Part shown: in pieces, positions 16,828 to 26,323 of the stretch
Layout of the letters: each line of letters starts with the position of its first letter
Numbering within the stretch: the first letter of the stretch is position 1
NCBI GenBank assembly: GCA_044376575.1
Contig: JBILKR010000001.1
Span: forward strand, 158,301 to 222,300
DNA: 64,000 nucleotides
Direction of reading: 5' to 3'
From: BA4 sp044376575
GTDB taxonomy: Bacteria > Bacteroidota > Bacteroidia > CAIKAF01
Notes under the pieces: generated by a model
Database searches by the model: none
The model's input: the letters and a program-made list of their open reading frames with translations, nothing else
What the model was told of the DNA's origin: nothing
Made by a program: the position numbers and the translations under genes

Positions 16828-19356
16828 TCAATTCCCCACCACTGTAATCGTTCCGCTGTAATCGAGTGGCTCTGATCTGATCACAATAAAATACGTGCCG
16901 GGGGTTAATGCATTGTTGGATAAATTATTTCCGCCAAACAAGGGTCCGTAGTTTTCAGTTTCAAATACTTTAATTCCCCATCGGTTATACACAGAAAACA
17001 CATAAGGCGAGCACTCTTCAAATTCCGGATCAAACGTAATCACATCGTTCAGGTTATCTCCATTCGGACTTATCACATTCGGAATTACAATGTCATCTAA
17101 TGTTTTTCCTCCCTTGGTGGTAACTAGGGTGTCTATCTCAGTAACACAACCAATCAGATCGGAGGCATAGAGCGTAATTGGATAGGTTCCCTGTGTCGCA
17201 TAACCGTGTGAGGCGATCTGTCCGCTACCGGTTGAAAAATCTCCAAAATCCCAACTCCACAACCCAACCGTTTCGGTAAGATCATTCACATATCCGGAAA
17301 CTGTAATCTCATTAAAACATTCAATGGAAACAGAAAATCCAACATCGGGTCCGTCGCCAACAGTTACCAACTGTGAGGTGGATGATGTACAACCATCATC
17401 AGACGTTGCCGTCATGGTTACTGTATAAGTTCCCATGTTGCTGTAAATATGACCCGGATCTTCAAGATTGCTGGTTTGTGAATCTCCAAAATTCCAGCTG
17501 TAACTATCTATAGTTCCGGTTGAAATTGACGATGTATTGGTAAACTGTGTGTTTTGCCCGTAGCAGGATATCGTTGCATTAAAGCCTGCTATCGTTAGTG
17601 GACTGGCCAGCACACCCACAGTGTCACTATCGGTACAACCATATGCATCCGTTACAGTAACAATATAGTTTCCTGTACCTACCGTGATGGAAGCATTGGT
17701 TGATCCATTGCTCCAGAGATATCCTGTAAACCCTGCCGTTGCGTTGATGGGGATGGTATTGCCCTGACAAAAAGTAACGACCCCGCTAATGTTTACCTGT
17801 GGATTTGCCAATTGAACATCAAATCCTTGAGATGTACCCGTACATCCGTTGGCATCTGTAACTGTTACCGTGTATGTACCGGCGGTAACATTCTCTGTTG
17901 CTCCTGTTCCTCCTGACGACCAGTTGTATGCCGCATAAATTTGCGTTGTACCAAGTGTGGCCGTTGAATTACTGCAGTAAATGGTATCTCCCGAAATTAC
18001 CGGAACGGGATTGGCATTCACAGTGAAAGACGTTGTCCCCGTACATCCATTCGCATCAGTTGCAGTAACGGTGTAGGTACCGGGGCCGATGTTTAATGTT
18101 GCGCCTATTCCTCCGGTTGACCATGCGTATGATGCAAAAGCAGGGGCTACAGATAGTGTGGTGTTACCGGTAATACAGGTTCCGTTGGATGAAGAAATCA
18201 CCGGTTGCGGATTGCCTTGAGTCACCGTGACAGAAGCCGTTGACGTGCATCCGCCAATGCTTGACACCGTTACTGTATAAGTACCTTGCGTTACATTTGA
18301 GATGCTCTGTGTGGTTGCTCCGGTTGACCATAAATATGAGAGGTAAGTGTTGTTGGTGCTCAGTGTAGTTCCGCTTGCCTGACAGTAGGTTGTACTTCCT
18401 GTAATCGATAAGGGCAAGGCACCTAGCGTTACCACAACGGTATCATTATTGTTTAACGCACCGCACGATGTACCTGAAAGCGATGCAACATATTGAGTAG
18501 TTCCGGCAGGTGGATTTACAGAAACACTGGCTCCACTTCCAACCGGTGTTGGGTTGCCGGCTTCATACCAGGTTACTGTGGGTGATGACCCCAACAACGC
18601 CGGCTGAAATGCAATCGGATCGATTTGATAACTATTCGGACCCGTAGGAGTAAACATATATCCTTCATTGGCAGTAGTCCATTGAACCGGATCATTTCTT
18701 CCATTAACAACAAAAGCAATGGTGCCGTCAATATTGTTTAATGCATGAATCGCCTTTCCGGTATTCCATGTGGTGCACAAGGGTTTGTTGATGATTTGGG
18801 TTTCAATAAGATTGGTGGTTTCATGAATAATAATCTGACTTGAGAATTGAAGGTTAGTACAACTAAACATCGGTACGTTGCAGTATTCTACCACAAATTT
18901 TCTGTTAGGTGCTGTTCCCAGGGTTTGATAACTTACACTTCCTCCTACACCTGGATTGATGTCCTGCCATGGACCTAAGATTGCATCAGTGATAGAAAGA
19001 GGATTGGAAGAAGGCACGGGATTGTCGATTGTCCACTGCGAAAATTGATTGGCATTCGCCAGATTGAACGTGATAAAATTATTGGAAGAGATTACACACT
19101 GAGTGTATGTGTTGCCAAAAAAAGTGAAACTAAATCCGATATCTACTACACCTGAAAAAATATCATCAGTAAGTGAAACAAACGTAGGAGAACCTGTTCC
19201 GCTAAACAATGAAGAATCAATCTGTGCCGATAATGTCAACGGCCCTTGGCATAGGGTGGTGTCTTCTCCTGCATATATTGGAGGTACTTGCGCATTTATA
19301 CGATTAGAAAAACCTAACGCAACTAAAAGTAAAAAAACAAGATGAAATTTTTTCAT
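16828..19356 (-). CDS. Large T9SS type B secreted PKD/Ig-like repeat protein
   Basis: The protein has 842 residues from ATG 19356, which begins a clean signal peptide (MKKFHLVFLLLVALG, ending at INAQ); an ATG 48 nt upstream is less likely. An N-terminal domain of about 250 residues (VDIGFSFTFFGNTYTQCVIS) resembles a nidogen-like or lectin-like sandwich. It is followed by five or six SprB-type repeats of about 60 residues with the pattern WSTGATTQSISN and GTYTVTVTDANGCT, and two PKD domains (YSWNFGDSQTSN, WSWDFGDFSTG). The end is a type B (CHU_C) sorting domain: VISPNGDNLNDV and VYNRWGIKVFE. SprB-like repeats occur in cell-surface adhesins used in gliding. It is probably exported by T9SS with a PorP/SprF helper, such as the one at 44421. 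Exact ligand unknown. Confidence 0.88.
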   Translation of the reverse strand: MKKFHLVFLLLVALGFSNRINAQVPPIYAGEDTTLCQGPLTLSAQIDSSLFSGTGSPTFVSLTDDIFSGVVDIGFSFTFFGNTYTQCVISSNNFITFNLANANQFSQWTIDNPVPSSNPLSITDAILGPWQDINPGVGGSVSYQTLGTAPNRKFVVEYCNVPMFSCTNLQFSSQIIIHETTNLIETQIINKPLCTTWNTGKAIHALNNIDGTIAFVVNGRNDPVQWTTANEGYMFTPTGPNSYQIDPIAFQPALLGSSPTVTWYEAGNPTPVGSGASVSVNPPAGTTQYVASLSGTSCGALNNNDTVVVTLGALPLSITGSTTYCQASGTTLSTNNTYLSYLWSTGATTQSISNVTQGTYTVTVSSIGGCTSTASVTVTQGNPQPVISSSNGTCITGNTTLSVAPAFASYAWSTGGIGATLNIGPGTYTVTATDANGCTGTTSFTVNANPVPVISGDTIYCSNSTATLGTTQIYAAYNWSSGGTGATENVTAGTYTVTVTDANGCTGTSQGFDVQLANPQVNISGVVTFCQGNTIPINATAGFTGYLWSNGSTNASITVGTGNYIVTVTDAYGCTDSDTVGVLASPLTIAGFNATISCYGQNTQFTNTSSISTGTIDSYSWNFGDSQTSNLEDPGHIYSNMGTYTVTMTATSDDGCTSSTSQLVTVGDGPDVGFSVSIECFNEITVSGYVNDLTETVGLWSWDFGDFSTGSGQIASHGYATQGTYPITLYASDLIGCVTEIDTLVTTKGGKTLDDIVIPNVISPNGDNLNDVITFDPEFEECSPYVFSVYNRWGIKVFETENYGPLFGGNNLSNNALTPGTYFIVIRSEPLDYSGTITVVGN

Positions 19357-19422
19357 AGTAGAACCATCTATACCAAAGGTATAGCAATATTTTTCGAAAG
19401 GCAAATAAATAAATTCGGGAAA

Positions 19423-20025
19423 TTATTTTCTTTGTTGCAATTCATCGCGAATCATTGACGCCCGCTCATAGTCTTCGTTTTCGATGGCTTGCTGAAGCAA
19501 ATCTTCCAGTTCGGAAGTGCTTAGTATTTTTATATCTGAAATTGATACCGTCTCTTCTTCGGGCATTTCATCGTATTCTTTACTCAATTCAAATTCAAGA
19601 TCTTCATCGCCGTCTTTTTCAAATTTTACACCGGCCTGGTCTAAAATAAATTTATAGGTATAAATCGGACATTTGAAGCGCACAGCGATAGCGACTGCAT
19701 CAGAAGGGCGTGAATCAATTTCTTTTATTTTACCTCCGCTGTTGCAAATAATTTTTGCATGAAAAACAGCGTCTTTGATATCATAAATGATCACTTCTGT
19801 TACAGATATTGAAAAAGATTCTGCCAGACTTTTTAGTACATCATGAGTTAGCGGACGAGTGGGTTTCATTTGTTCAAGCTCTATCGCAATGGCCTGGGCT
19901 TCTGCTACACCGATAACAATAGGAAGACGACTGTTGATTCCACGTGCTTCAAACACCAATGCGTACGCCCCAGACTGTGTATGACTGGGTTCTAATCTTG
20001 TAATATCTAATCTGATTTTTTCCAC
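19423..20025 (-). CDS. DUF151 bifunctional nuclease-family protein with UVR motif
   Basis: The protein has 200 residues. The N-terminal 130 form the DUF151 fold (LPIVIGVAEAQAIAIELE, RPLTHDVLKSL, SRPSDAVAIAVRF), which in a few tested homologues has DNase and RNase activity. The C-terminal 35 residues are a UVR-like helical hairpin (LEDLLQQAIENEDYERASMI), as in UvrB/UvrC and ClpC partners. Start is a GTG at 20025: an in-frame stop lies just upstream and no ATG precedes the conserved region. It is 19 nt upstream of etfA's end on the same strand and may belong to that transcript. Cytoplasmic; the real substrate is uncertain. Confidence 0.88.
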   Translation of the reverse strand: MEKIRLDITRLEPSHTQSGAYALVFEARGINSRLPIVIGVAEAQAIAIELEQMKPTRPLTHDVLKSLAESFSISVTEVIIYDIKDAVFHAKIICNSGGKIKEIDSRPSDAVAIAVRFKCPIYTYKFILDQAGVKFEKDGDEDLEFELSKEYDEMPEEETVSISDIKILSTSELEDLLQQAIENEDYERASMIRDELQQRK

Positions 20026-20044
20026 CGGATATTAAAGAAAAAAA

Positions 20045-20992
20045 TTAATGTTGAGCGGCTTTAAACTTTTTAAACGACTCAATTAATTTTGGAACCACCT
20101 GAAATGCATCACCGATTACACCGTAATCAGCGGCTTTAAAAAATGGCGCTTCTGCATCGTTATTAATTACTACAATTACCTTGCTTTGGTTAACACCGGC
20201 AAGATGTTGTATCGCGCCGGATATTCCAATCGCAATGTAAAGATTCGGACGAATGGCAACTCCGGTTTGTCCTACATGCTCATGGTGTGGCCTCCAGTGT
20301 GCATCAGCTACAGGACGTGAACAAGCTGTCGCTGCTCCTACAACCTTTGCAAGATCTTCTACCATTCCCCAGTTTTCAGGACCTTTCAATCCGCGACCGG
20401 CAGAGATTACCAGTTCCGCTTCAGGAAGTGGAATGTCGCCTTCTAATTTTTTTGTTTCTACCAGCTTTATTTTATTTTCTCTTACCGCAGGACTAAACGC
20501 TTCAATTGCAGCAGGGGCGCTGCTTTTTTCAAGAGGCAAAGAATTCGGCGTAAAGGCAATGACTTTGATGTCTGTTTTAATTTCAATTTCAGCAATTGCT
20601 TTTCCCGAAAAAACATTTTTCTTTACTTTAAATCCATCGCTATTGCTTGGTATTCCAAGTGCTCCGGATACAAGTCCTGCACCATGTTTCGCAGCAAATC
20701 TTGGAGCAATGGCTTTTCCTGTATTGTCAAATGGAAACAAGATAACTTTTGCTCCTGTTTTTTCTTTGGCTGCGGTCATCACATCTACAAGTGCACCGGC
20801 AGTATGTTTTTCTTTTACATGCAACACTGCATTGGCTCCGTACTCTCCAAGCATGGCTGCTTCATTCGCATCACAATCACCACAAACAACTGCGGTAACG
20901 TGTTCGCCACATTTTTTACCCCAAATAACTCCTTCCCATCCAGCTTTTTTTATTTTTCCGTTTCCGGCTTCAACAAATACAAGTACTGACAT
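20045..20992 (-). CDS. etfA: Electron transfer flavoprotein subunit alpha
   Basis: The protein has 315 residues. The N-terminal alpha/beta domain is followed by the FAD-binding C-terminal domain with the family signature (VISAGRGLKGPENWGMVEDL, then ADAHWRPHHEHVGQTG, then IAIGISGAIQHLAG). With EtfB it forms the soluble heterodimer that takes electrons from acyl-CoA dehydrogenases and passes them to ETF:quinone oxidoreductase. It lies 25 nt downstream of etfB on the same strand, the usual pair. A 263-residue open frame on the opposite strand is a shadow caused by codon bias. Confidence 0.96.
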   Translation of the reverse strand: MSVLVFVEAGNGKIKKAGWEGVIWGKKCGEHVTAVVCGDCDANEAAMLGEYGANAVLHVKEKHTAGALVDVMTAAKEKTGAKVILFPFDNTGKAIAPRFAAKHGAGLVSGALGIPSNSDGFKVKKNVFSGKAIAEIEIKTDIKVIAFTPNSLPLEKSSAPAAIEAFSPAVRENKIKLVETKKLEGDIPLPEAELVISAGRGLKGPENWGMVEDLAKVVGAATACSRPVADAHWRPHHEHVGQTGVAIRPNLYIAIGISGAIQHLAGVNQSKVIVVINNDAEAPFFKAADYGVIGDAFQVVPKLIESFKKFKAAQH

Positions 20993-21017
20993 TTTGAATC
21001 TCTTTTTAAAGTTAATA

Positions 21018-21758
21018 TTAAATCACTTTTGCATCATCATGTAACAATCTCACCAATTCATCCATGTTTTCCGGATCAATCAGCTTTACTCCGGCTTTTG
21101 CAGCGGGTAGCTCAAATTTTGTATAAGCAACAGGTGCTGTAATATCAGCGGGCTCAACAACACTAATTGGTTTGGTTCGTGCCGCCATAATTCCTCTCAT
21201 GTTTGGAATACGCTGTTCAGCCATTCCTTTTGCAGCGCTGATTACAACGGGTAATTCAGCCTGTAACACCAACGTTTCTCCCCCCATCTCACTTTCTACG
21301 CGTGCTGTTTTTCCATTGATGTCCAGCTTGTTTGCAGGTGTAATGTATTCCCATCCCATAAGTTCTGAAAGCATTCCTCCAACCTCAGCATTGTTGTAAT
21401 CAATGGTTTCTTTACCTGCAATGATCAGATCGTAATTTTTTGTTTTTGCAAATGCTGCAATTTGAGAAGCCACAACGTATGCATCTGTTGGATGTGTATT
21501 AATTCTTACAGCATCATCTGCGCCAATGGCCAACGCTTTTCTAATAATCGCTTCATCATCTGCTCCTCCAACAGTAATGATGGTAACATTACCTCCCTGT
21601 GCCTCTTTAATCTCAAGCGCCCTAACCAACGCATACCATTCGTCTGAAGGATTAACGATGTATTGTACATTGTTGCTGTCAAAACGAGTATTGTTTTCCG
21701 TAAAAGCAATCTTTGATGTGGTGTCGGGAACCTTACTGATACAAACCAATATATTCAT
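21018..21758 (-). CDS. etfB: Electron transfer flavoprotein subunit beta
   Basis: The protein has 246 residues. It shows the beginning ILVCISKVPDTTSKIAF, the AMP-binding segment (IAGKETIDYNNAEVGGMLSE) and the conserved PNMRGIMAARTKPI near the end. It forms the AMP-binding half of ETF, which shuttles electrons from beta-oxidation dehydrogenases to the quinone pool. It is the first gene of etfB-etfA, preceded by a -7 box on the minus strand at 21794-21787, and diverges from pdhB. The next gene on the strand (DUF151) may be read through. Confidence 0.96.
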   Translation of the reverse strand: MNILVCISKVPDTTSKIAFTENNTRFDSNNVQYIVNPSDEWYALVRALEIKEAQGGNVTIITVGGADDEAIIRKALAIGADDAVRINTHPTDAYVVASQIAAFAKTKNYDLIIAGKETIDYNNAEVGGMLSELMGWEYITPANKLDINGKTARVESEMGGETLVLQAELPVVISAAKGMAEQRIPNMRGIMAARTKPISVVEPADITAPVAYTKFELPAAKAGVKLIDPENMDELVRLLHDDAKVI

Positions 21759-21786
21759 GTGTGATTTTTTAATTCTTTATATGCTG

Positions 21787-21794
21787 CAAAAATA
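21787..21794 (-). promoter_or_regulatory. Predicted -7 box of etfBA promoter
   Basis: The plus strand reads CAAAAATA, i.e. TATTTTTG on the minus strand, an exact TAnnTTTG match 28 nt before etfB. No TTG was seen at the -33 position. Confidence 0.45.
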
Positions 21795-21926
21795 ATAAAA
21801 ACATTCAGTTTTTATGATAGAAATATTATCTCTAAATAAAGGGCTGAAACACAAAACGCTAAGGCTTATTTTTGCACTTATTCATGAGAACAAATGGTAT
21901 TTATACTCATTTCAATAAATGTTTTA

Positions 21927-21934
21927 TACTTTTG
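21927..21934 (+). promoter_or_regulatory. Predicted -7 box of pdhB promoter
   Basis: TACTTTTG matches TAnnTTTG exactly, 21 nt before the pdhB start codon. No clear -33 element was seen. Confidence 0.5.
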
Positions 21935-21955
21935 AAGGCTAAATTTTAATTTATC

Positions 21956-22933
21956 ATGAGAGAAATTCAATTTCGTGAGGCCATCAGAGAGGCGATGACA
22001 GAAGAAATGAGAAAAGATGAAAGCATCTTTTTAATGGGCGAAGAGGTGGCTGAATATGACGGTGCATATAAAGTTAGCCAGGGAATGCTGGCTGAGTTTG
22101 GAGATAAAAGAATTATAGATACTCCGATTTCTGAACTGGGTTTTGCAGGGATTGGTGTGGGTGCAGCAATGAACGGATTGCGTCCTATCATTGAATTTAT
22201 GACCTTCAACTTTTCATTGGTAGCCATCGATCAGATCATCAACAATGCCGCGAAGGTAAGACAGATGAGCGGCGGACAATTAACGGTTCCCATTGTATTC
22301 CGCGGACCAACAGCTTCTGCCGGTCAATTGGCAGCAACGCACTCTCAGGCATTTGAAAACTGGTATGCCAACTGTCCGGGATTAAAAGTGATAGTTCCTT
22401 CTAATCCGTATGATGCAAAAGGATTATTAAAGTCTGCAATTCGCGACAATGATCCCGTAATTTTTATGGAATCAGAACAAATGTATGGCGATAAAGGTGA
22501 AGTACCTGAAGAAGAATATTTGATTCCTATCGGAAAGGCAGATGTTTGTATGCAGGGAACAGATGTAACATTGGTGTCTTTTGGTAAGGTGATGAAAGAA
22601 GTAAGAGCCGCGGCTGTTGAATTGGAAAAAGAAGGAATCAGCTGCGAGGTAATAGATTTACGCACTGTTCGCCCAATCGACTATGACACTGTTATTGAAT
22701 CTGTAAAAAAGACAAACAGACTTGTATGTATTGAAGAATCATGGCCTCTGGGTAATATAAGTACGGAAGTGATTTTTAAAGTTCAACAAGAAGCGTTTGA
22801 CTATATGGATGCGCCGGCATTACGTATTACCGGAGCAGATACACCTCTGGCATACGCTCCTACAATGATTAAGGAGTTTCTTCCTAATGCAGAAAGGGTA
22901 ATTGCTGCGGTTAAATCTGTGATGTACAGATAA
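21956..22933 (+). CDS. pdhB: Pyruvate dehydrogenase E1 component, beta subunit
   Basis: The protein has 325 residues and the full transketolase central plus C-terminal architecture. The thiamine-diphosphate contact region is visible (FLMGEEVAEYDGAYKVSQGM, SELGFAGIGVGAAMNG, FMTFNFSLVAIDQIIN), as is the GPTASAGQLAATHSQ loop that binds a metal/phosphate side. With an alpha subunit it decarboxylates pyruvate and passes acetyl to lipoate on E2. No alpha subunit or E2 is next to it, so the complex genes are split in this genome. Single gene with its own -7 box. A branched-chain 2-oxoacid dehydrogenase beta subunit is the main alternative, but the similarity favours pyruvate. Confidence 0.93.
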   Translation: MREIQFREAIREAMTEEMRKDESIFLMGEEVAEYDGAYKVSQGMLAEFGDKRIIDTPISELGFAGIGVGAAMNGLRPIIEFMTFNFSLVAIDQIINNAAKVRQMSGGQLTVPIVFRGPTASAGQLAATHSQAFENWYANCPGLKVIVPSNPYDAKGLLKSAIRDNDPVIFMESEQMYGDKGEVPEEEYLIPIGKADVCMQGTDVTLVSFGKVMKEVRAAAVELEKEGISCEVIDLRTVRPIDYDTVIESVKKTNRLVCIEESWPLGNISTEVIFKVQQEAFDYMDAPALRITGADTPLAYAPTMIKEFLPNAERVIAAVKSVMYR

Positions 22934-22997
22934 CCATTGCCCGACTAAAATAGTATTCATACCTTGTTCTCTGCAATGAGAATATTTAATATTATGT

Positions 22998-23015
22998 TTT
23001 TGCATATTCGCAAAA
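22998..23015. repeat. Small hairpin upstream of rnr
   Basis: TTTTGC (22998-23003) and GCAAAA (23010-23015) pair across a 6-nt loop in the short gap between pdhB and rnr, 13 nt before the rnr start. No U tract follows, so it is not a convincing terminator; it may affect rnr translation or be chance. Confidence 0.25.
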
Positions 23016-23027
23016 CACATTTCTTTC

Positions 23028-25190
23028 ATGAAAAAAAATAAGAATAAAAAAAACCGTCAGGCGTCTAGGGCGCAACAGCAAATGGTGAATGATATCCTCA
23101 AGGCTTTTCATGATCAGCCGGGGCAGTCGCTAAATTATAAACAAGTAGCCGCAAAGCTTGAACTTCAGGACGAGTTTTCAAGAATGGTTGTAAGGGAAAC
23201 GCTTTCATACCTTGCAGAAAATGAAGATTTGAAAGAAGAAGAACCTGGAAAATATTCACTGGTAATCAAACAAGCGCATTTGGAGGGAAAGGTAGATATG
23301 ATGTCTTCCGGAAATGCATATATCATTTGTGACGGACAGGATGAAGATGTCTATGTAACCGCGAATAACCTGAACACCGCATTACACGGAGATCGTGTTT
23401 CCGTTTTTGTATTTGCGCGCCGCAAAGGGAAAAAACTGGAAGGTGAAATTACTGAAATTCTACAGCGATTTAGAAGTGAGTTTGTCGGAGTGTTAGACGT
23501 TTCAGAAAAATTTGCCTTTTTAATTCCTGATAGCGATAAAATGTATAAAGACATTTTTATTCCATTGAAAGATCTTAACGGAGCTCACCATGGAATGAAA
23601 GTGATAGCTACAGTTACAGAGTGGGGAACAGCGGCAAAAAATCCTGTAGGAAAGGTGACAAAAATTCTTGGAAAGCCGGGAGAAAATGAAACCGAAATGC
23701 ATGCAATCCTTGCTGAATATGGCTTGCCGTATGAGTTTCCGGCAGAAGTAGAAGATGAAGCAGAAAAGATTTCATTTGATATATCTAAAGAAGAAATTGA
23801 AAAAAGAAAAGACCTGCGTAATGTAACTACGATAACTATTGATCCTTACGATGCTAAGGACTTTGATGATGCCTTGTCGATACAGCCGTTATCAAATGGT
23901 AATCTTGAAATCGGAGTACATATTGCTGACGTGTCTCACTACGTAAAGGAAAATTCGCTGCTCGAAAAAGAAGCATTTAAGCGCGCAACTTCTGTTTATC
24001 TTGTGGATCGCGTAGTGCCGATGCTGCCTGAAAAATTATCTAATGGTGTCTGTTCTCTGAGACCTCGTGAAGACAAACTTTGTTTTTCTGTATTATTTGA
24101 AATAGACAATGCCGCCAATGTTGTTTCTTCGTGGATTGGAAGAACAGCCATTCATTCCAATCGCCGTTTTACATACGAAGAAGCACAACAAATAATTGAA
24201 ACCGGTCAGGGAGATTTTTCTTCTGAAGTATTACAACTCCATCGCCTGGCATCCATTTTTAGAAAAAAAAGATTTGAAAATGGAGCTCTACGTGTAGAGC
24301 AAACGGAAGTTAAATTTCGTATTGATGAGAAAGGAAAACCGGTTAGTGTTTTCTTTAAAGAAAGCAAAGAAGCGAATTGGTTGATAGAAGAATTCATGTT
24401 GTTGGCCAATAAATATGTGGCCATTTTTGTGGGTAAAAAAGAACAGTCACAGCAAGCGATCAAAACCTTCGTCTATAGAATACACGATCAGCCCAATGAT
24501 CAGAAACTGGCGGAGTTAAAACGATTTGTTTCGAATTTCGGTTATAAGCTGGATTTAAATAATCCCCGAACGATATCATCATCAATTAATAAAATGCTGA
24601 CGGATGTGAAAGGAAAGCCGGAAGCAGATATGATTGAGAATTTAACGATACGCAGTATGGCCAAGGCCATTTATTCTACAGAAAATATTGGTCATTATGG
24701 TTTGTCGTTTGATTATTATTCACATTTTACATCGCCTATTCGTCGATATCCGGATGTGATGGCACACCGGCTATTACAACGATATATGGACGGAGGTTCT
24801 TCTGTGAGCAAAGAAGAGTATGATAAAAAATGCAGACACTCTTCTGACATGGAAAAGAGGGCTTCTGATGCAGAGCGTGCATCTATCAAATACAAACAAG
24901 TTGAGTATTTGGGTGAGAGAATAGGAAAAACATTTTCGGGAGTAATTACAGGTGTTACCGAATGGGGTGTTTATGTTGAAATTTTAGAAAATAAATGTGA
25001 AGGAATGATCCGCTTACGGGATATGGCTGACGATTATTATCATTTTGACGAAAAAAATTATTGCATACGCGGCACCCGAACCGGCAATGTTTACAGGCTG
25101 GGAGACAAGGTTACAATTAACGTAAAAAAAACAGATTTGGAAAAACGCACCATCGATTTTGAAATGGTGGGACTAACTGAAGAAAAATGA
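23028..25190 (+). CDS. rnr: Ribonuclease R
   Basis: The protein has 720 residues, standard for Bacteroidota RNase R. A basic N-terminus with a winged-helix-like region is followed by cold-shock domains, then the RNB catalytic core (ITIDPYDAKDFDDALSIQ with the metal-binding aspartates; VHIADVSHYV; YSHFTSPIRRYPDVMAHR) and a C-terminal S1 domain (FSGVITGVTEWGVYVEI). It is a processive 3'-5' exoribonuclease that degrades structured RNA and acts in rRNA quality control and trans-translation. The lysine-rich tail seen in E. coli is missing at the C-terminus, but the N-terminus is lysine-rich instead. The stop overlaps the next start (ATGA). Confidence 0.95.
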   Translation: MKKNKNKKNRQASRAQQQMVNDILKAFHDQPGQSLNYKQVAAKLELQDEFSRMVVRETLSYLAENEDLKEEEPGKYSLVIKQAHLEGKVDMMSSGNAYIICDGQDEDVYVTANNLNTALHGDRVSVFVFARRKGKKLEGEITEILQRFRSEFVGVLDVSEKFAFLIPDSDKMYKDIFIPLKDLNGAHHGMKVIATVTEWGTAAKNPVGKVTKILGKPGENETEMHAILAEYGLPYEFPAEVEDEAEKISFDISKEEIEKRKDLRNVTTITIDPYDAKDFDDALSIQPLSNGNLEIGVHIADVSHYVKENSLLEKEAFKRATSVYLVDRVVPMLPEKLSNGVCSLRPREDKLCFSVLFEIDNAANVVSSWIGRTAIHSNRRFTYEEAQQIIETGQGDFSSEVLQLHRLASIFRKKRFENGALRVEQTEVKFRIDEKGKPVSVFFKESKEANWLIEEFMLLANKYVAIFVGKKEQSQQAIKTFVYRIHDQPNDQKLAELKRFVSNFGYKLDLNNPRTISSSINKMLTDVKGKPEADMIENLTIRSMAKAIYSTENIGHYGLSFDYYSHFTSPIRRYPDVMAHRLLQRYMDGGSSVSKEEYDKKCRHSSDMEKRASDAERASIKYKQVEYLGERIGKTFSGVITGVTEWGVYVEILENKCEGMIRLRDMADDYYHFDEKNYCIRGTRTGNVYRLGDKVTINVKKTDLEKRTIDFEMVGLTEEK

Positions 25191-25657
25191 ATATGATGAA
25201 GTACTGGATTTTAATATTAATCTGTATTACGTTTTTTGCCTGTCGTCAGAACAATGAGACAACAGCATCTGAATCTCCTGTTTCGTTGCCGGACAGTACG
25301 TTTCCTAATATGTATGATATTAAAAAGGGCATTCAAAAAAAGAACCAGCCATTGCCTACCAATAAAATACCATCTTCAAATATTAATCTTTCAGCGATCC
25401 CTGTATTTAAGGGTAAAGTTGCACGAAAGGAAGACGTAACTAGGGGAGACGCCATTTTTTATCTTGAACCCACCAAAAAAAAACACATTGCAGCAAAAAT
25501 TAAATTGCCGATTTATACATATTTCAAAAACGACTCATTACAAATTACTACCATCATTGTGCAGGCAGAAGTGTTGGGTCGTGATACTATTTTGGGATAT
25601 ATGACGGCCAAAGGAAAAGCAGGGATGTGTTCTCCTTCGGATATTATTATTCGTTAA
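25187..25657 (+). CDS. Hypothetical lipoprotein coupled to rnr
   Basis: The protein has 156 residues with a lipobox-type signal (ILICITFFAC, cysteine about residue 19), so it should be lipidated in the envelope. A Pro/Ser/Thr-rich linker is followed by a small beta-rich domain (IPVFKGKVARKEDVTRGDAI, AKIKLPIYTYFKNDSLQI). No family is recognised. It overlaps rnr by 4 nt (ATGA), so translation is coupled; a second ATG 6 nt further is possible. Its 3' end overlaps the converging purN by 4 nt. The coupling to a cytoplasmic RNase has no obvious functional reason. Confidence 0.65.
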   Translation: MNMMKYWILILICITFFACRQNNETTASESPVSLPDSTFPNMYDIKKGIQKKNQPLPTNKIPSSNINLSAIPVFKGKVARKEDVTRGDAIFYLEPTKKKHIAAKIKLPIYTYFKNDSLQITTIIVQAEVLGRDTILGYMTAKGKAGMCSPSDIIIR

Positions 25658-26223
25658 GGCTCAGTTGTAGTAAGCATCTCAACAATCTTTGGATACCATT
25701 TTAATTCGAGCGCCCGAACTTTTTTTGAAATATCTTCAATGCTGTCAGCATCTGTAATTTCTGTTCGTGCCTGAAATATAAAACCACCCTCATCGTAATG
25801 TTCATTTACCCAATGAATAGTAATACCGGTTTCTTTTTCATTATTCTTTTTCACGGCTTCATGCACATGTATTCCATACATGCCCTTACCTCCATAGTTT
25901 GGCAATAACGCAGGATGAATGTTGATGATTTTTCCTTTAAATAATTTCACAAATTCAGCAGGTATTAACCATAAAAATCCTGCAAGAACAATTAAATCAG
26001 GTTGTAATAATTGAATTGCTGATGCAATTTCTCCGGAGAGGTATTCTGTTTTATTAAAAACATGACACGCTACGCCCAGTCTTTTTGAACGTTCTATGAT
26101 ACCTGCATCAGCTCGATTACAAAAAATATGAAAACGGACCTCGATATTTTTTTCATTCAAATACCGGATGATTTGTTCAGCGTTGGTTCCTTCACCGGAA
26201 GCCAAAATCACGATGGATAGCAT
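25654..26223 (-). CDS. purN: Phosphoribosylglycinamide formyltransferase
   Basis: The protein has 189 residues from ATG 26223 (a TTG two codons upstream is less likely). It carries the GAR-binding loop ILASGEGTNAEQII, the formyl-folate site with the catalytic Asn-His pair (INIHPALLPNYGGKGMYG), and the late aspartate of the triad (TIHWVNEHYDEGG). It transfers a formyl group from 10-formyl-THF to GAR in step 3 of purine synthesis. A possible -7 box TAATTTTG on the minus strand (26234-26227) touches the start codon, so the mRNA could be almost leaderless. It converges on the rnr-linked lipoprotein with a 4-nt overlap. Confidence 0.94.
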   Translation of the reverse strand: MLSIVILASGEGTNAEQIIRYLNEKNIEVRFHIFCNRADAGIIERSKRLGVACHVFNKTEYLSGEIASAIQLLQPDLIVLAGFLWLIPAEFVKLFKGKIINIHPALLPNYGGKGMYGIHVHEAVKKNNEKETGITIHWVNEHYDEGGFIFQARTEITDADSIEDISKKVRALELKWYPKIVEMLTTTEP

Positions 26224-26273
26224 GCTCAAAATTACAAATTATCATCAGGGTTTAATCTTTCCACAGATTTTCT

Positions 26274-26304
26274 TTTGCAGATTTCAATCAAACCACTATT
26301 TTTG
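26274..26304 (+). promoter_or_regulatory. Complete -33/-7 promoter of small membrane gene
   Basis: TTTG (26274-26277), 19 nt spacer, TATTTTTG (26297-26304): an exact match to the Bacteroidota sigma-ABfr promoter. The start codon of the 57-aa gene lies 20 nt downstream. It is the best promoter in the window. Confidence 0.75.
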
Positions 26305-26323
26305 CTTTTAAATCATTATTACT

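Noticed and set aside
20253..21044. 263-residue frame antisense to etfA
   Set aside because: It covers a sure etfA and has no recognisable domain; the frame stays open because of codon bias.
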